In this document: positions 16,947 to 25,195 of the stretch, piece by piece
How the letters are laid out: each line of letters opens with the position of its first letter
Numbering within the stretch: position 1 is the stretch's first letter
DNA from: an uncultured Bacteroidota bacterium
GTDB taxonomy: Bacteria > Bacteroidota > Bacteroidia > Flavobacteriales > Flavobacteriaceae
Assembly (NCBI GenBank): GCA_902617285.1
Contig: CACMVZ010000007.1
Coordinates: forward strand, 1-50,433
Length of the DNA stretch: 50,433 nt
Direction of reading: 5' to 3'
Notes under the pieces: model-generated
What the model was told of the DNA's origin: nothing
The model's database searches: none
What the model saw: only the letters and a program-made list of their open reading frames with translations
Made by a program: the position numbers and the translations under genes

Positions 16947-19406
16947 TTATTCAAGACGTATATTGCTTATTCCTATTTCAACCCCAAGTTTAGCTTTAAT
17001 TAAAATTGAAGATGTTATACTAGACATGTCAATACCAAGATTTTCAAAATCTTTTAGGCTAATCATGTATTCTGTCCATTCATTATTAATTTCAATTTCA
17101 AGTGTTTGATTACAATCTAAGTTAATGTCACATTGTCCAATTTGAATTTTTTCATTAGAAGCTGAAAACGATTTTGCATTGAAAGCAAGCTTCATCGCTC
17201 CATTGGATTGGCGTGTCATATTATCTGGTTGATCTGTAGAAATTCGAAAATAATCACCATCTTCAGCAGGTGAATATCTTGTCTCATCTCCTAATGTCCA
17301 ATGAATTCTTAATGCATCTTCTTGAGCTAAGTGATCAGTCTTACTTATAATTAGGCCTCCAACAGATGTAGGAAAACTTGCAATTTGCTTTTCAAGGTCT
17401 CCTGAAATCAAAAATAATTTCCATGGAGCAACTACAGCTCCTTTATTGTAAAATTGTCCAGTTGATGCAAGTTCTGAATTTTCAAGTCCAGAGTCTAATG
17501 CTAGCAAATCAATTTGAGATTTACTTTCATAACTTAATCCATAACCCAAATCAAACAGTTTTTCACTATTATTAGAAACTTTAGCTTTAGCAGGCCAGCT
17601 AAAAGATAATCTACCTGTAAAATCATATGATTGGTCTACTCTAAATAGTAAATCTGAAATTCCGCCGCCTTCACTTCCTGGAAGCCACGCAGCTATAAAT
17701 GCATCTGAACTATTTATTTCATGGTTGGTCCACATTGGTCGTCCAGAGAGAAAAACTGAAACGACCGGAATTTCACGATTTTTATAATTTTCTAAAATAT
17801 TAGTATCGAATCCATTGGAAACAAAATCAAGATTTTCTCTATCGCCTTGAAACTCTGCATAAGGGTCTTCTCCATATACAGCTATAACGATATCAACATC
17901 TTTATTAAAGTACCCATCTTCACTGAAGAATAAGTTTCCACCTGATTTACTAATAACCTCTTCTATTCCTTCAAAAATTGATGTAGCATTAGGAAATTCT
18001 TCATTTGTGTGATTATTACCTTGCCATGATAGAGTCCAACCTCCGGTTGCCTTTGAAATTCTTTTAGCTCCATCTCCAATTACTAAAATAGTTTTTGAAG
18101 GATCTATTGGTAAGGTTTGATTATTATTTTTAAGAAGAACCATAGATTCTCTTACAGCTTGTCTAGCAATTTCTCTATTTTCAGGAAGAGCTAATTGAGT
18201 TTCATCACCTGCATTAACTCTTGAACTTGGTAGGCCTTTTTCAAAAATTCCAGATGCAAGTTTAACTCTTAAAATTCGCCTAACAGCATCATTCAATCTC
18301 TCCATGGATATAGTACCGTCTTTCACATGCTGTAAAGTACTTTCATATAATCCTTTCCAGCTATCTGGAGCCATATACATATCTAAACCAGCATTTAGAG
18401 ACTGTGGACAATCTGTGTTTATACAACCTGGCACTTGGCCATGTCCATTCCAATCTCCAACTATAAAACCATTGAAACCCATCTTTCCTTTTAAAACATC
18501 AGTTAAAAGCTCTTTATCTCCATGTAATTTTCTGCCCTTCCAACTAGAGAAAGAAGCCATTACAGTTTGAACACCAGCCGGAATTGAACTGTAATATCCG
18601 GCAGCATGAACTTTACCTAATTCTTTTTCACTAATTATTGCATCACCTTGGTCAACACCATTAACAGTTGCTCCATCGGCAAGGAAATGTTTAGCACTAG
18701 AAATTACTTTACCGTCTCCCATAAATTTATTAGAGCCAAAAAGACCTTGTAGACCAATTACGATTCTATCTCCATATGATCTGACAATTTTAGGATCTTC
18801 GGAAAAACCTTCATAGCTTCTACCCCACCTTACATCTTTTGGAACTGCAAGTGTTGGGGCAAATGTCCAATCATGACCCGAAACAGTTAGTTCATGAGCA
18901 GTTATATTTGCTATTTTTTCTATGAGTTCAGGATTATTAGTTGCACCTAAACCAATATTATGAGGAAAAATAATAGCCCCCTTTAAATTTGCATGTCCAT
19001 GGACAGCATCTATTCCCCAAATAATTGGTATAGCTATTTCAACATCATCATCTTCAATTGATGCACTAAAATATTTATCAGCCATTTCAAGCCAAGATCC
19101 TGTTTCAGCATATGGCAAAGGCCCAGGAGCAGAATTTCCTCCACTAAGAACAGAACCAAGCCTGTACTTTTTAACATCTTCTGGTGTAACATGTTCACTG
19201 TCACCCTGAATTACTTGACCTACTTTTTGCTCTAAGGTTAGCTTAGGAAGTATTTCATCAATTTGTTTTTCAATATCTTGATCTAGAGGTAAAGGTTCAA
19301 TACTAGTCCATATGTTATTAGAATTTATATTATCACAGCCTAAAAAAAGTTTTGAAGCTAATAAAAAAGTTAATATTAAGGTGGCTCTGGATCTTAAATA
19401 ATGCAT
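16947..19406 (-). CDS. glycoside hydrolase family 3 beta-glucosidase/exo-glucanase lipoprotein
   Basis: An 819-residue GH3 enzyme. A signal peptide ends in FLGC with lipid-carrying C24. The N-terminal TIM barrel has PIIWGIDAVHGHANLKGA, KHFLADGATVNGVDQGD and the nucleophile motif GFIVGDWNGH (D318). The second, Rossmann-like domain follows (about 420-610), and a C-terminal beta-sandwich resembles the ExoP galactose-binding-like domain (about 640-819). Such enzymes remove glucose from beta-1,3/1,4-glucans such as laminarin oligomers or cellodextrins. No SusC/SusD pair is in the window. It is the first gene of a probable operon with fabH and the PqaA-like gene. Confidence 0.92.
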   Translation of the reverse strand: MHYLRSRATLILTFLLASKLFLGCDNINSNNIWTSIEPLPLDQDIEKQIDEILPKLTLEQKVGQVIQGDSEHVTPEDVKKYRLGSVLSGGNSAPGPLPYAETGSWLEMADKYFSASIEDDDVEIAIPIIWGIDAVHGHANLKGAIIFPHNIGLGATNNPELIEKIANITAHELTVSGHDWTFAPTLAVPKDVRWGRSYEGFSEDPKIVRSYGDRIVIGLQGLFGSNKFMGDGKVISSAKHFLADGATVNGVDQGDAIISEKELGKVHAAGYYSSIPAGVQTVMASFSSWKGRKLHGDKELLTDVLKGKMGFNGFIVGDWNGHGQVPGCINTDCPQSLNAGLDMYMAPDSWKGLYESTLQHVKDGTISMERLNDAVRRILRVKLASGIFEKGLPSSRVNAGDETQLALPENREIARQAVRESMVLLKNNNQTLPIDPSKTILVIGDGAKRISKATGGWTLSWQGNNHTNEEFPNATSIFEGIEEVISKSGGNLFFSEDGYFNKDVDIVIAVYGEDPYAEFQGDRENLDFVSNGFDTNILENYKNREIPVVSVFLSGRPMWTNHEINSSDAFIAAWLPGSEGGGISDLLFRVDQSYDFTGRLSFSWPAKAKVSNNSEKLFDLGYGLSYESKSQIDLLALDSGLENSELASTGQFYNKGAVVAPWKLFLISGDLEKQIASFPTSVGGLIISKTDHLAQEDALRIHWTLGDETRYSPAEDGDYFRISTDQPDNMTRQSNGAMKLAFNAKSFSASNEKIQIGQCDINLDCNQTLEIEINNEWTEYMISLKDFENLGIDMSSITSSILIKAKLGVEIGISNIRLE

Positions 19407-19518
19407 TATGATTCTTGTTGATTAATTTAATTTTGTTCGAAGTAAATATAAGAATTTGTTCATACTCAAAAATCACAAAAATTAAAAAGTATCTCAAAAT
19501 CTTTACATAAATTTAGGT

Positions 19519-20916
19519 ATGAAAAAATTTAATAGAAGAAAGTTTTTGTCAACAACAGCTCTATCCTCAGCTGCAATTTCGATTTCAACCGGGTTTATTG
19601 AAAATGAAAATAATAATTATGGTATTCCTTCAAATTCTTCATACATGGGTGATTTTGCAGCCCCTAAACTTGAAAAAGTTCGTATTGCAATTATAGGAGT
19701 TGGGGGAAGAGGTCATGGCCACACCTTACAACTTGCTTCAATAGATGGAACCGAGATTGTTGCAATCTCAGATCTACATGAAGAACTAGTTGATCGTTCA
19801 GTTTCGTCTTGTATTAAAATTGCTAAGGAGAGACACCAGAATATTGCTAGATATTTTGGAGATGAGAATAAATGGAAAAAAATGTTAAAAGAGGTTAAGC
19901 CTGATGTAGTTATTGTTGCTACTAACTGGAATAATCATGCTAAAATGGCTGTTGAATCAATGAAAAATGGTGCACACACTTTTGTAGAAGTACCTATCGC
20001 AGTTACACTAAAAGAAATGTGGGAAATTGTTGATACTTCAGAGCAAACCCGAAAGCATTGTATGATGATGGAGAATGTAAATTATGGAAGAGAAGAACTA
20101 CTTTATCTTAATCTATGTAGAAAAGGAATTATTGGTGATTTACTTCATGGAGAAGCAGCTTATATTCATGATCTTCGCTATCAAATGAAAAATGAAAAAA
20201 CTGGAGAGGGTGTATGGCGTCCATATCACCTTGCAAAAAGAAATGGAAACTTATATCCTACTCATGGACTTGGTCCTGTAGCTCAATATATGAATCTGTC
20301 TAGAACTGATGACCAATTCAATACTATTATATCTTACTCTACTCCAGCAATTGGAAGGAATAAATATGCTAAAGAAAATTTCTCGAACGAAAACCTATGG
20401 AATAACATAGATTTTAGAGGTGGAGACCTAAATACATCGATTATTAAAACTAATTTAGGTAGGACAATAATGGTTCAGTGGGATGAAACTAGTCCCAGAC
20501 CATATTCAAGATTAAATCTTATTCAAGGAACAAAAGGCACACTTGCAGGTTATCCAACTAGGATTGCATTAAATGAAGGTGTTAAAGGAGTTACAAAGGA
20601 TTCTAATAGTTGGGCAGAGAAGGAACAATTAGAGGAATTTTTTCAAGAGCATGAACATCCCTTGTATAAAAGGTTAGGTGCTATTGCAAAAAAAATGGGA
20701 GGTCATGGAGGAATGGATTTTATGATGAGATACAGAATGGTTGAGTGTTTAAGAAATGGATTACCCTTAGATCAAAATGTATATGAGGGATGTTATTGGA
20801 GTGCTGTTTCACCTTTAAGTGAGGCCTCAGTTGCTGAAGGAGGGATGCCTCAAAAATTTCCTGATTTTACTAGAGGTAGATGGGTAAGTACTAACCCCCT
20901 TCAAATAGTTAATTAA
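19519..20916 (+). CDS. Gfo/Idh/MocA-family protein, probable GH109 alpha-N-acetylgalactosaminidase
   Basis: A 465-residue protein with a Tat signal (NRRKFLS at residues 5-11, then a hydrophobic stretch), a Rossmann NAD-binding motif IAIIGVGGRGHG (about 56-67), and the C-terminal Gfo/Idh/MocA domain. The MMMENVNYGREEL block, HGEAAYIHDLRYQ, NGNLYPTHGLGP (the Tyr-x-x-His pair) and RPYSRLNLIQGTKG match GH109, a family that hydrolyses alpha-GalNAc by an NAD-dependent redox mechanism. It should fold with its cofactor before export to the periplasm. Specificity for GalNAc is not certain. It diverges from the GH3 gene across 112 bp. Confidence 0.87.
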   Translation: MKKFNRRKFLSTTALSSAAISISTGFIENENNNYGIPSNSSYMGDFAAPKLEKVRIAIIGVGGRGHGHTLQLASIDGTEIVAISDLHEELVDRSVSSCIKIAKERHQNIARYFGDENKWKKMLKEVKPDVVIVATNWNNHAKMAVESMKNGAHTFVEVPIAVTLKEMWEIVDTSEQTRKHCMMMENVNYGREELLYLNLCRKGIIGDLLHGEAAYIHDLRYQMKNEKTGEGVWRPYHLAKRNGNLYPTHGLGPVAQYMNLSRTDDQFNTIISYSTPAIGRNKYAKENFSNENLWNNIDFRGGDLNTSIIKTNLGRTIMVQWDETSPRPYSRLNLIQGTKGTLAGYPTRIALNEGVKGVTKDSNSWAEKEQLEEFFQEHEHPLYKRLGAIAKKMGGHGGMDFMMRYRMVECLRNGLPLDQNVYEGCYWSAVSPLSEASVAEGGMPQKFPDFTRGRWVSTNPLQIVN

Positions 20917-20990
20917 AAATAAGAATGAAAGAATTTAGCAAAGACTAAGATTTTGATCTATAAAAATGAATTTATATTAAAGTGAACTTT

Positions 20991-21320
20991 ATGAAAAAAA
21001 TATTAATTCTTTTATTGATTATACCTCTTTCATCTAACTCTCAAAAGGTATACTCTGTTAAGTATGCAAATCAATCTGATGTAAAGGTTTATGTAGTTGA
21101 TTATGCAAATCAATCTGATTTGAAAGTATTTAAAGTAGATTATCCAAACCAAGTGGATGGGAATAAGGGTTTATGGTACTTTGTAGATTACCCCAATCAA
21201 AGTGATAAGAAAATATACTTTGTGGATTACCCCAATCAAAGTGATTTAAAGGTGTTTTTTGTAAAGTATAAGAATCAATCTGGTTGGAGAAATAAATCCA
21301 AACAATATCTTTTCTACTGA
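20991..21320 (+). CDS. secreted six-repeat protein, DUF6150-like
   Basis: A 109-residue protein with a signal peptide (about residues 1-18) followed by six tandem copies of a roughly 13-residue unit of pattern [V/I/W][Y/F]-x-V-[D/K]-Y-x-N-Q-[S/V]-[D/G]. The repeats span almost the whole mature chain and end in a basic tail. The pattern matches what I remember of DUF6150, a family of unknown function in Bacteroidota and Acinetobacter. I chose the ATG at 20991, directly before the signal peptide; an in-frame GTG at 20982 is less likely. Regular short beta units suggest a small beta-solenoid or layered sheet (inference). Confidence 0.75.
   Translation: MKKILILLLIIPLSSNSQKVYSVKYANQSDVKVYVVDYANQSDLKVFKVDYPNQVDGNKGLWYFVDYPNQSDKKIYFVDYPNQSDLKVFFVKYKNQSGWRNKSKQYLFY
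21180..21245 (+). repeat. 39-bp-period tandem repeat inside the DUF6150-like gene
   Basis: Two nearly identical 27-base blocks begin at 21180 and 21219, exactly 39 bases (13 codons) apart, and differ by one base. The other four units in the gene are more diverged at DNA level. This indicates recent duplication or conversion of one unit within the repeat protein. Confidence 0.8.
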
Positions 21321-21386
21321 CACTATATAAATCCAATAATTAAACAAGGATAGTAACTATAAATTTAAGTGGATTAATCTATCAAA

Positions 21387-21477
21387 CTATAGTCATAAAC
21401 CAAAAACTTAATTAGCACAAAGCTCTATCCTCCTATATAAAAGAAACTTTGTGATATCAATGGTTTACAAATATATA
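21387..21477. repeat. imperfect nested inverted repeat in the 194-bp convergent gap
   Basis: Three nested arms pair: CTATA (21387-21391) with TATAG (21473-21477), TAAACC (21396-21401) with GGTTTA (21462-21467), and CACAAAG (21416-21422) with CTTTGTG (21447-21453), around a 24-base centre. No coding potential is seen in this stretch. It lies between the convergent DUF6150-like and 4-TM genes, so it could be a two-way terminator, a small RNA, or a decayed mobile fragment. Confidence 0.4.
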
Positions 21478-21514
21478 GTTAATAGTATAGAGTCTAAAAA
21501 TCAAAGTAAGCTTA

Positions 21515-21964
21515 TTAAGGTGTCTTAGTAATATCTCGCTGTGGTTTCTTAAATGGATCAGAAAAAAAAACATATCCAAAAAATAATGCAAAAAGAAAAT
21601 AAATTATAATGTGAGGTATTATTAGCTGAAGATTATTCTCAAATTTTAAGACTAATTTTATCATTGCTATTGAAGCAGTTAAGAAATGAAGTGTATTTCC
21701 TATAAGTAAAGGTTTGTTATAAATTCCACCTATTAAACTATTTTTTGACATCCAATTTATATAGCTAAAACCCAAATATAGAGCCCCTAAAATCTGTAGA
21801 ATTAATATAAAAATATGATTATCATCGTTGGTTAGTAAAACAGAAATTTCTTTAGGGAAAAAAGAAAGTACAAATCCATTAAAAACTAAAAATATAGCAC
21901 TTATTATCATTAAAGTTTTAGTATACTTTCTATGGAAAGAATTTTCTTCATCATATTTTTTCAT
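21515..21964 (-). CDS. hypothetical 4-TM membrane protein
   Basis: A 149-residue protein with four hydrophobic segments (about residues 17-36, 48-67, 82-104 and 112-131), charged ends and a Pro/Lys/Thr-rich C-terminus. I recognise no motif. It is downstream of tRNA-Ser on the same strand, 55 bases away, and converges with the DUF6150-like gene. The start ATG is followed by MKKYDEENS, a soluble N-terminal tail that probably lies in the cytoplasm. Codon and base use match its neighbours. Confidence 0.6.
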   Translation of the reverse strand: MKKYDEENSFHRKYTKTLMIISAIFLVFNGFVLSFFPKEISVLLTNDDNHIFILILQILGALYLGFSYINWMSKNSLIGGIYNKPLLIGNTLHFLTASIAMIKLVLKFENNLQLIIPHIIIYFLFALFFGYVFFSDPFKKPQRDITKTP

Positions 21965-22019
21965 AGGTCTCTTATAATGTTATTCTATTTTTCAATTTAT
22001 ACACCAAAAAACAACTTAG

Positions 22020-22106
22020 CAGAGAGGATGGGATTCGAACCCACGATTCCATTTCTAGAATACACGCTTTCCAAGCGTGCGCCTTAAACCGCTCGGCCAC
22101 CTCTCT
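22020..22106 (-). tRNA. tRNA-Ser (anticodon GGA)
   Basis: An 87-base class II tRNA. Acceptor arms AGAGAGG and CCTCTCT pair over 7 bp with discriminator G. The anticodon arm CACGC-TTGGAAA-GCGTG has anticodon GGA, reading UCC and UCU serine codons. The T arm contains GGTTCGAATCC. A long variable arm, as in serine tRNAs, is present. The CCA end is not encoded. Confidence 0.96.
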
Positions 22107-22112
22107 ATTTTA

Positions 22113-22141
22113 TAAATTTATTTAAATTATTAATTGCCAAA
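22113..22141 (-). promoter_or_regulatory. candidate tRNA-Ser promoter
   Basis: On the - strand, TTTG (complement of 22138-22141) and TAAATTTA (22113-22120) are separated by 17 bases and lie just upstream of the tRNA 5' end. This is close to the Bacteroidota -33/-7 consensus with one mismatch. The -33 box lies within the last codons of tatD, which would give the tRNA its own promoter. Confidence 0.4.
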
Positions 22142-22891
22142 AATGTCTAAAGAGTTTTTTTGTGTAATATTTGAAACCTCATCTAAATCAATTTTATACA
22201 AATCTGCAATTTTCTCTGCAATTATTTTTATGTATGAACTTTCATTTCTTTTTCCTCTATACGGAGTAGGTGCCAAATATGGTGAATCTGTCTCTAAAAC
22301 AATTCTTTCAATAGGAATAGAACTTAAAAAATCAGATATTTTTCCATTTTTAAAAGTTACTACACCTCCTATACCAAGATGAAAGTTAAGATCAATAATT
22401 TTTTTTGCTTGTTCTTTATCTCCAGTAAAACAATGAAAAATTCCTCTCAGGTTTTCAGATTTAAATTTTTTCAAAACTTCATATATTTCATTAAAGGAAT
22501 CTCTTGAGTGAATTACAATTGGAAGATTATTTTCTAAAGCCAGTTTAATTTGTTCTTCAAAAACATATACTTGCTGCTCAAAATATTTTTTTTCATGGTA
22601 AAGATCAATACCTATTTCACCTATAGCTTTATAGTCATGTTTAAGAATATTATCTTTTACAAATTTTAATTCTAAATCGTAATTCTTATTTACATAACAT
22701 GGGTGTAATCCAATCATTGAGTAAAAAAACCCTGGAAACTTTTTTTCTAATTCAAGCATACTGTGATTATGTTTTGAACTAATTGAGGGAAGATAACATC
22801 TAGTAATACCTACGTCAAGGGCTCTATTAACCACATCAGTAATATCTTCACTAAATTGTTCTAAGTATAAATGAGTATGAGTATCAATCAA
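22130..22891 (-). CDS. tatD: TatD family DNase
   Basis: A 253-residue TatD-family metal-dependent nuclease of the amidohydrolase fold. Metal ligand motifs are in order: DTHTHL near residue 3, EIGIDLYHE (about 91-99), HSRDSFNEI, HCFTGD, and ETDSPYLAP near residue 199. The family shows 3'-5' exonuclease and quality-control activity. The start is TTG (complement of 22889-22891): it gives the usual start immediately before DTHTH, and no ATG is nearby. It begins 1 base after the sucB stop, so it is probably cotranscribed with sucB. Confidence 0.92.
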   Translation of the reverse strand: MIDTHTHLYLEQFSEDITDVVNRALDVGITRCYLPSISSKHNHSMLELEKKFPGFFYSMIGLHPCYVNKNYDLELKFVKDNILKHDYKAIGEIGIDLYHEKKYFEQQVYVFEEQIKLALENNLPIVIHSRDSFNEIYEVLKKFKSENLRGIFHCFTGDKEQAKKIIDLNFHLGIGGVVTFKNGKISDFLSSIPIERIVLETDSPYLAPTPYRGKRNESSYIKIIAEKIADLYKIDLDEVSNITQKNSLDIFGN

Positions 22892-22892
22892 A

Positions 22893-24083
22893 TTAAGTAA
22901 GTCCTAGTGATTTCTCTATTTTACCATCCATTAAGATATTTTCAGGATCTTCAACACCTTCCTTAACAGCGATTAAAAAACCAACAGATTGATTTCCGTC
23001 AATAATTCTATGATCATATGATAAGGCTAGATACATCATTGGTCTAATTTCAACTTTACCATCTACAGCAACTGGTCTTTGAATTATATTATGCATACCA
23101 AGAATTCCTGATTGAGGAGGGTTTATAATAGGTGTTGAAAGCATTGAACCAAAAACACCTCCATTTGAAATAGTAAATGTTCCGCCTGTTAAATCATCAA
23201 CTGTTATGGTTTTATTTCTAACGCTGTCAGCCAATCTTTTTATTTCCTGTTCTACAGACGAAAATGATAATTTTTGTGCATTCCTAAGTACAGGTGTCAT
23301 TAGCCCTTTTGGTCCTGAGACTGCTATACTTATATCACTATAATTATACGATATTTTCTCGTCACCATCTATCATTGAATTAACATCAGGGTAAAGCTCC
23401 AATGCTCTTGTAACAGAAAGAGTGAAAAAGCTCATAAATCCGAGACTAACTCCATGTCTCTGTAAAAAAGCTTCTTTATATTTTTTTCTAATTTCAAATA
23501 TATTAGAAAGGTCTGCTTCATTAAATGTTGTTAACATTGCAGTTTCGTTTTTTACTGAAACCAGTCTCTCCGAAACTTTTCTCCTAAGCATAGAAAGTTT
23601 TTCTTTTATTTCACTTCTTGAATCATCAATGGATGTACCCATTGCAGGTACTGCCTTTAGAACATCATCTTTTGTGATTTTTTGACCCTCAGTTTTAATC
23701 TCATTAAGATCTATACCCTTATCAGAGGCAATATTTCTAGCAAGTGGAGTAACACTTATATTTTCACTTTGAGTTGTTTGAGCCTTCTCTTCTTTAATAG
23801 ATTCTATATTTGATTCAGTTTCATCGGTTTCTATTTCTGTTATAGATTCTGATGTATCAATTAAACAAACTACATCACCAACAGACATTGAGTCTCCCTC
23901 ATGTGCTTTAAGAGTAATTTTTCCAGATGCTTCCGCTGGAAGATCAAGTGTAGCTTTATCAGAGTCCAACTCAGCAATAGTCTGGTCTTTTCTCACAATA
24001 TCTCCATCTTTTACAAGCCACTGGGAAATCTCTACTTCAGTAATTGACTCTCCTGGGGAAGGAATTTTCATTTCTAAGACCAT
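22893..24083 (-). CDS. sucB: 2-oxoglutarate dehydrogenase E2 (dihydrolipoyl succinyltransferase)
   Basis: A 396-residue E2 of the 2-oxoglutarate dehydrogenase complex in the TCA cycle. It has one lipoyl domain with lipoylated K43 in [11 protein letters not shown], an acidic linker (about 85-105), a peripheral-subunit-binding domain ([16 protein letters not shown], about 111-126), and the C-terminal catalytic domain with SYDHRIIDG (H358, D362). Its partner sucA lies upstream on the same strand, but three unrelated genes intervene. The 86-bp gap before it may hold its own promoter. Confidence 0.95.
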   Translation of the reverse strand: MVLEMKIPSPGESITEVEISQWLVKDGDIVRKDQTIAELDSDKATLDLPAEASGKITLKAHEGDSMSVGDVVCLIDTSESITEIETDETESNIESIKEEKAQTTQSENISVTPLARNIASDKGIDLNEIKTEGQKITKDDVLKAVPAMGTSIDDSRSEIKEKLSMLRRKVSERLVSVKNETAMLTTFNEADLSNIFEIRKKYKEAFLQRHGVSLGFMSFFTLSVTRALELYPDVNSMIDGDEKISYNYSDISIAVSGPKGLMTPVLRNAQKLSFSSVEQEIKRLADSVRNKTITVDDLTGGTFTISNGGVFGSMLSTPIINPPQSGILGMHNIIQRPVAVDGKVEIRPMMYLALSYDHRIIDGNQSVGFLIAVKEGVEDPENILMDGKIEKSLGLT

Positions 24084-24169
24084 CTTAAATATATAGCTAG
24101 TTAATCAATCAAAATTAATGATAAAAAATTACTATTTAAATATTCTGTAAACTAAATGTTAGAGATAGA

Positions 24170-25195
24170 TTAGAACTTTAAATCAACTAAATTTTCATTT
24201 ATCCAGTCTTCATTAATATCGCTTTCATCTATTACTGTGTACCAAAGTTTATCTTTAGATTTAACATAGTTTTTCAGTGCAAGTAAAGAGTCTTTTAAAT
24301 CATCTCTTTTAATATCCATAGAATTTGGATGATAAACTAAGCCTGATTCATCCATCATTTCAGTAATGAATTTAGAGTCGTTTTCTTGAAGTCTACTCAA
24401 CAAGTATATTCCAAGACCAATTATATTTCCATGGATAAATGGACGTTTAAGTCTTTCTTCAAGTTCATAAAAAAGATAGTGTTCTGATCCTTCTTCAATT
24501 CTAAAATGATCAATAGGCAGACAGATTGTATTTAATGAGATATATGCCTCAACAATGGACCTTAAACCATTGTCATTATTTGCTTTAATATTTCCTATGT
24601 TATTATAAATGAAATCAAGGATTTTTTTTCCATTATCAATAGCATCTTGACTAAAAGGATACTCAGATTTTCCTTTTGAATGTGCATATTGCCAATCAAA
24701 TGAGGCAGTGTGGATTGAGAATAAATCTCCAACACCAGCAATATTAAGTTCTTTCGGAGCAGACCTTAATAGGTCATAATCAATGATTAACGGATTTGGA
24801 GATGCAATTCCAAGATATTCTACATCATGATTTACTCTAACTCCAGCAGCAGGAGTAGTGAAAGCATCTACACTTAATATTGTTGGAATTGAGACTAAAT
24901 TCTTATTTAATTTCCATGAAATGTATTTAGCTACATCAATAGCCATTCCTCCACCAATACCAACAATTGTGTCAAATTCAGGAAGATTTGTGATCTGATC
25001 TTCAATCCATTGTTTCTCTACAGAAGTTACATCAATAACTTTTTCAGGTGATTTGCCCATTTCATTTTTAATAATATTCCATGGAATCTCCATTGTAGCA
25101 ACAACATATTTTCCAAGTTCTTTACCTATTCCCTTGGAGACACCTCTTCCAATCCTTAATTGTTTGACATTTGTATTTAAACTAAAGTATTGCAT
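24170..25195 (-). CDS. iron-containing alcohol dehydrogenase / glycerol-1-phosphate dehydrogenase-like enzyme
   Basis: A 341-residue member of the Fe-ADH/dehydroquinate-synthase superfamily. The NAD(P)-binding GIGGGMAIDVAKYIS (about residues 79-93) and SIPTILSVDAFTT are followed by metal ligands in the right order: D157 in GVGDLFSIH, H239 in EEGSEHYLF and H255 in RPFIHGNIIGLG. This is closest in outline to G1PDH/AraM and glycerol dehydrogenases, but the substrate cannot be read from sequence. It overlaps the upstream permease gene by 14 bases and is the last member of a three-gene cassette between sucA and sucB. Confidence 0.8.
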   Translation of the reverse strand: MQYFSLNTNVKQLRIGRGVSKGIGKELGKYVVATMEIPWNIIKNEMGKSPEKVIDVTSVEKQWIEDQITNLPEFDTIVGIGGGMAIDVAKYISWKLNKNLVSIPTILSVDAFTTPAAGVRVNHDVEYLGIASPNPLIIDYDLLRSAPKELNIAGVGDLFSIHTASFDWQYAHSKGKSEYPFSQDAIDNGKKILDFIYNNIGNIKANNDNGLRSIVEAYISLNTICLPIDHFRIEEGSEHYLFYELEERLKRPFIHGNIIGLGIYLLSRLQENDSKFITEMMDESGLVYHPNSMDIKRDDLKDSLLALKNYVKSKDKLWYTVIDESDINEDWINENLVDLKF

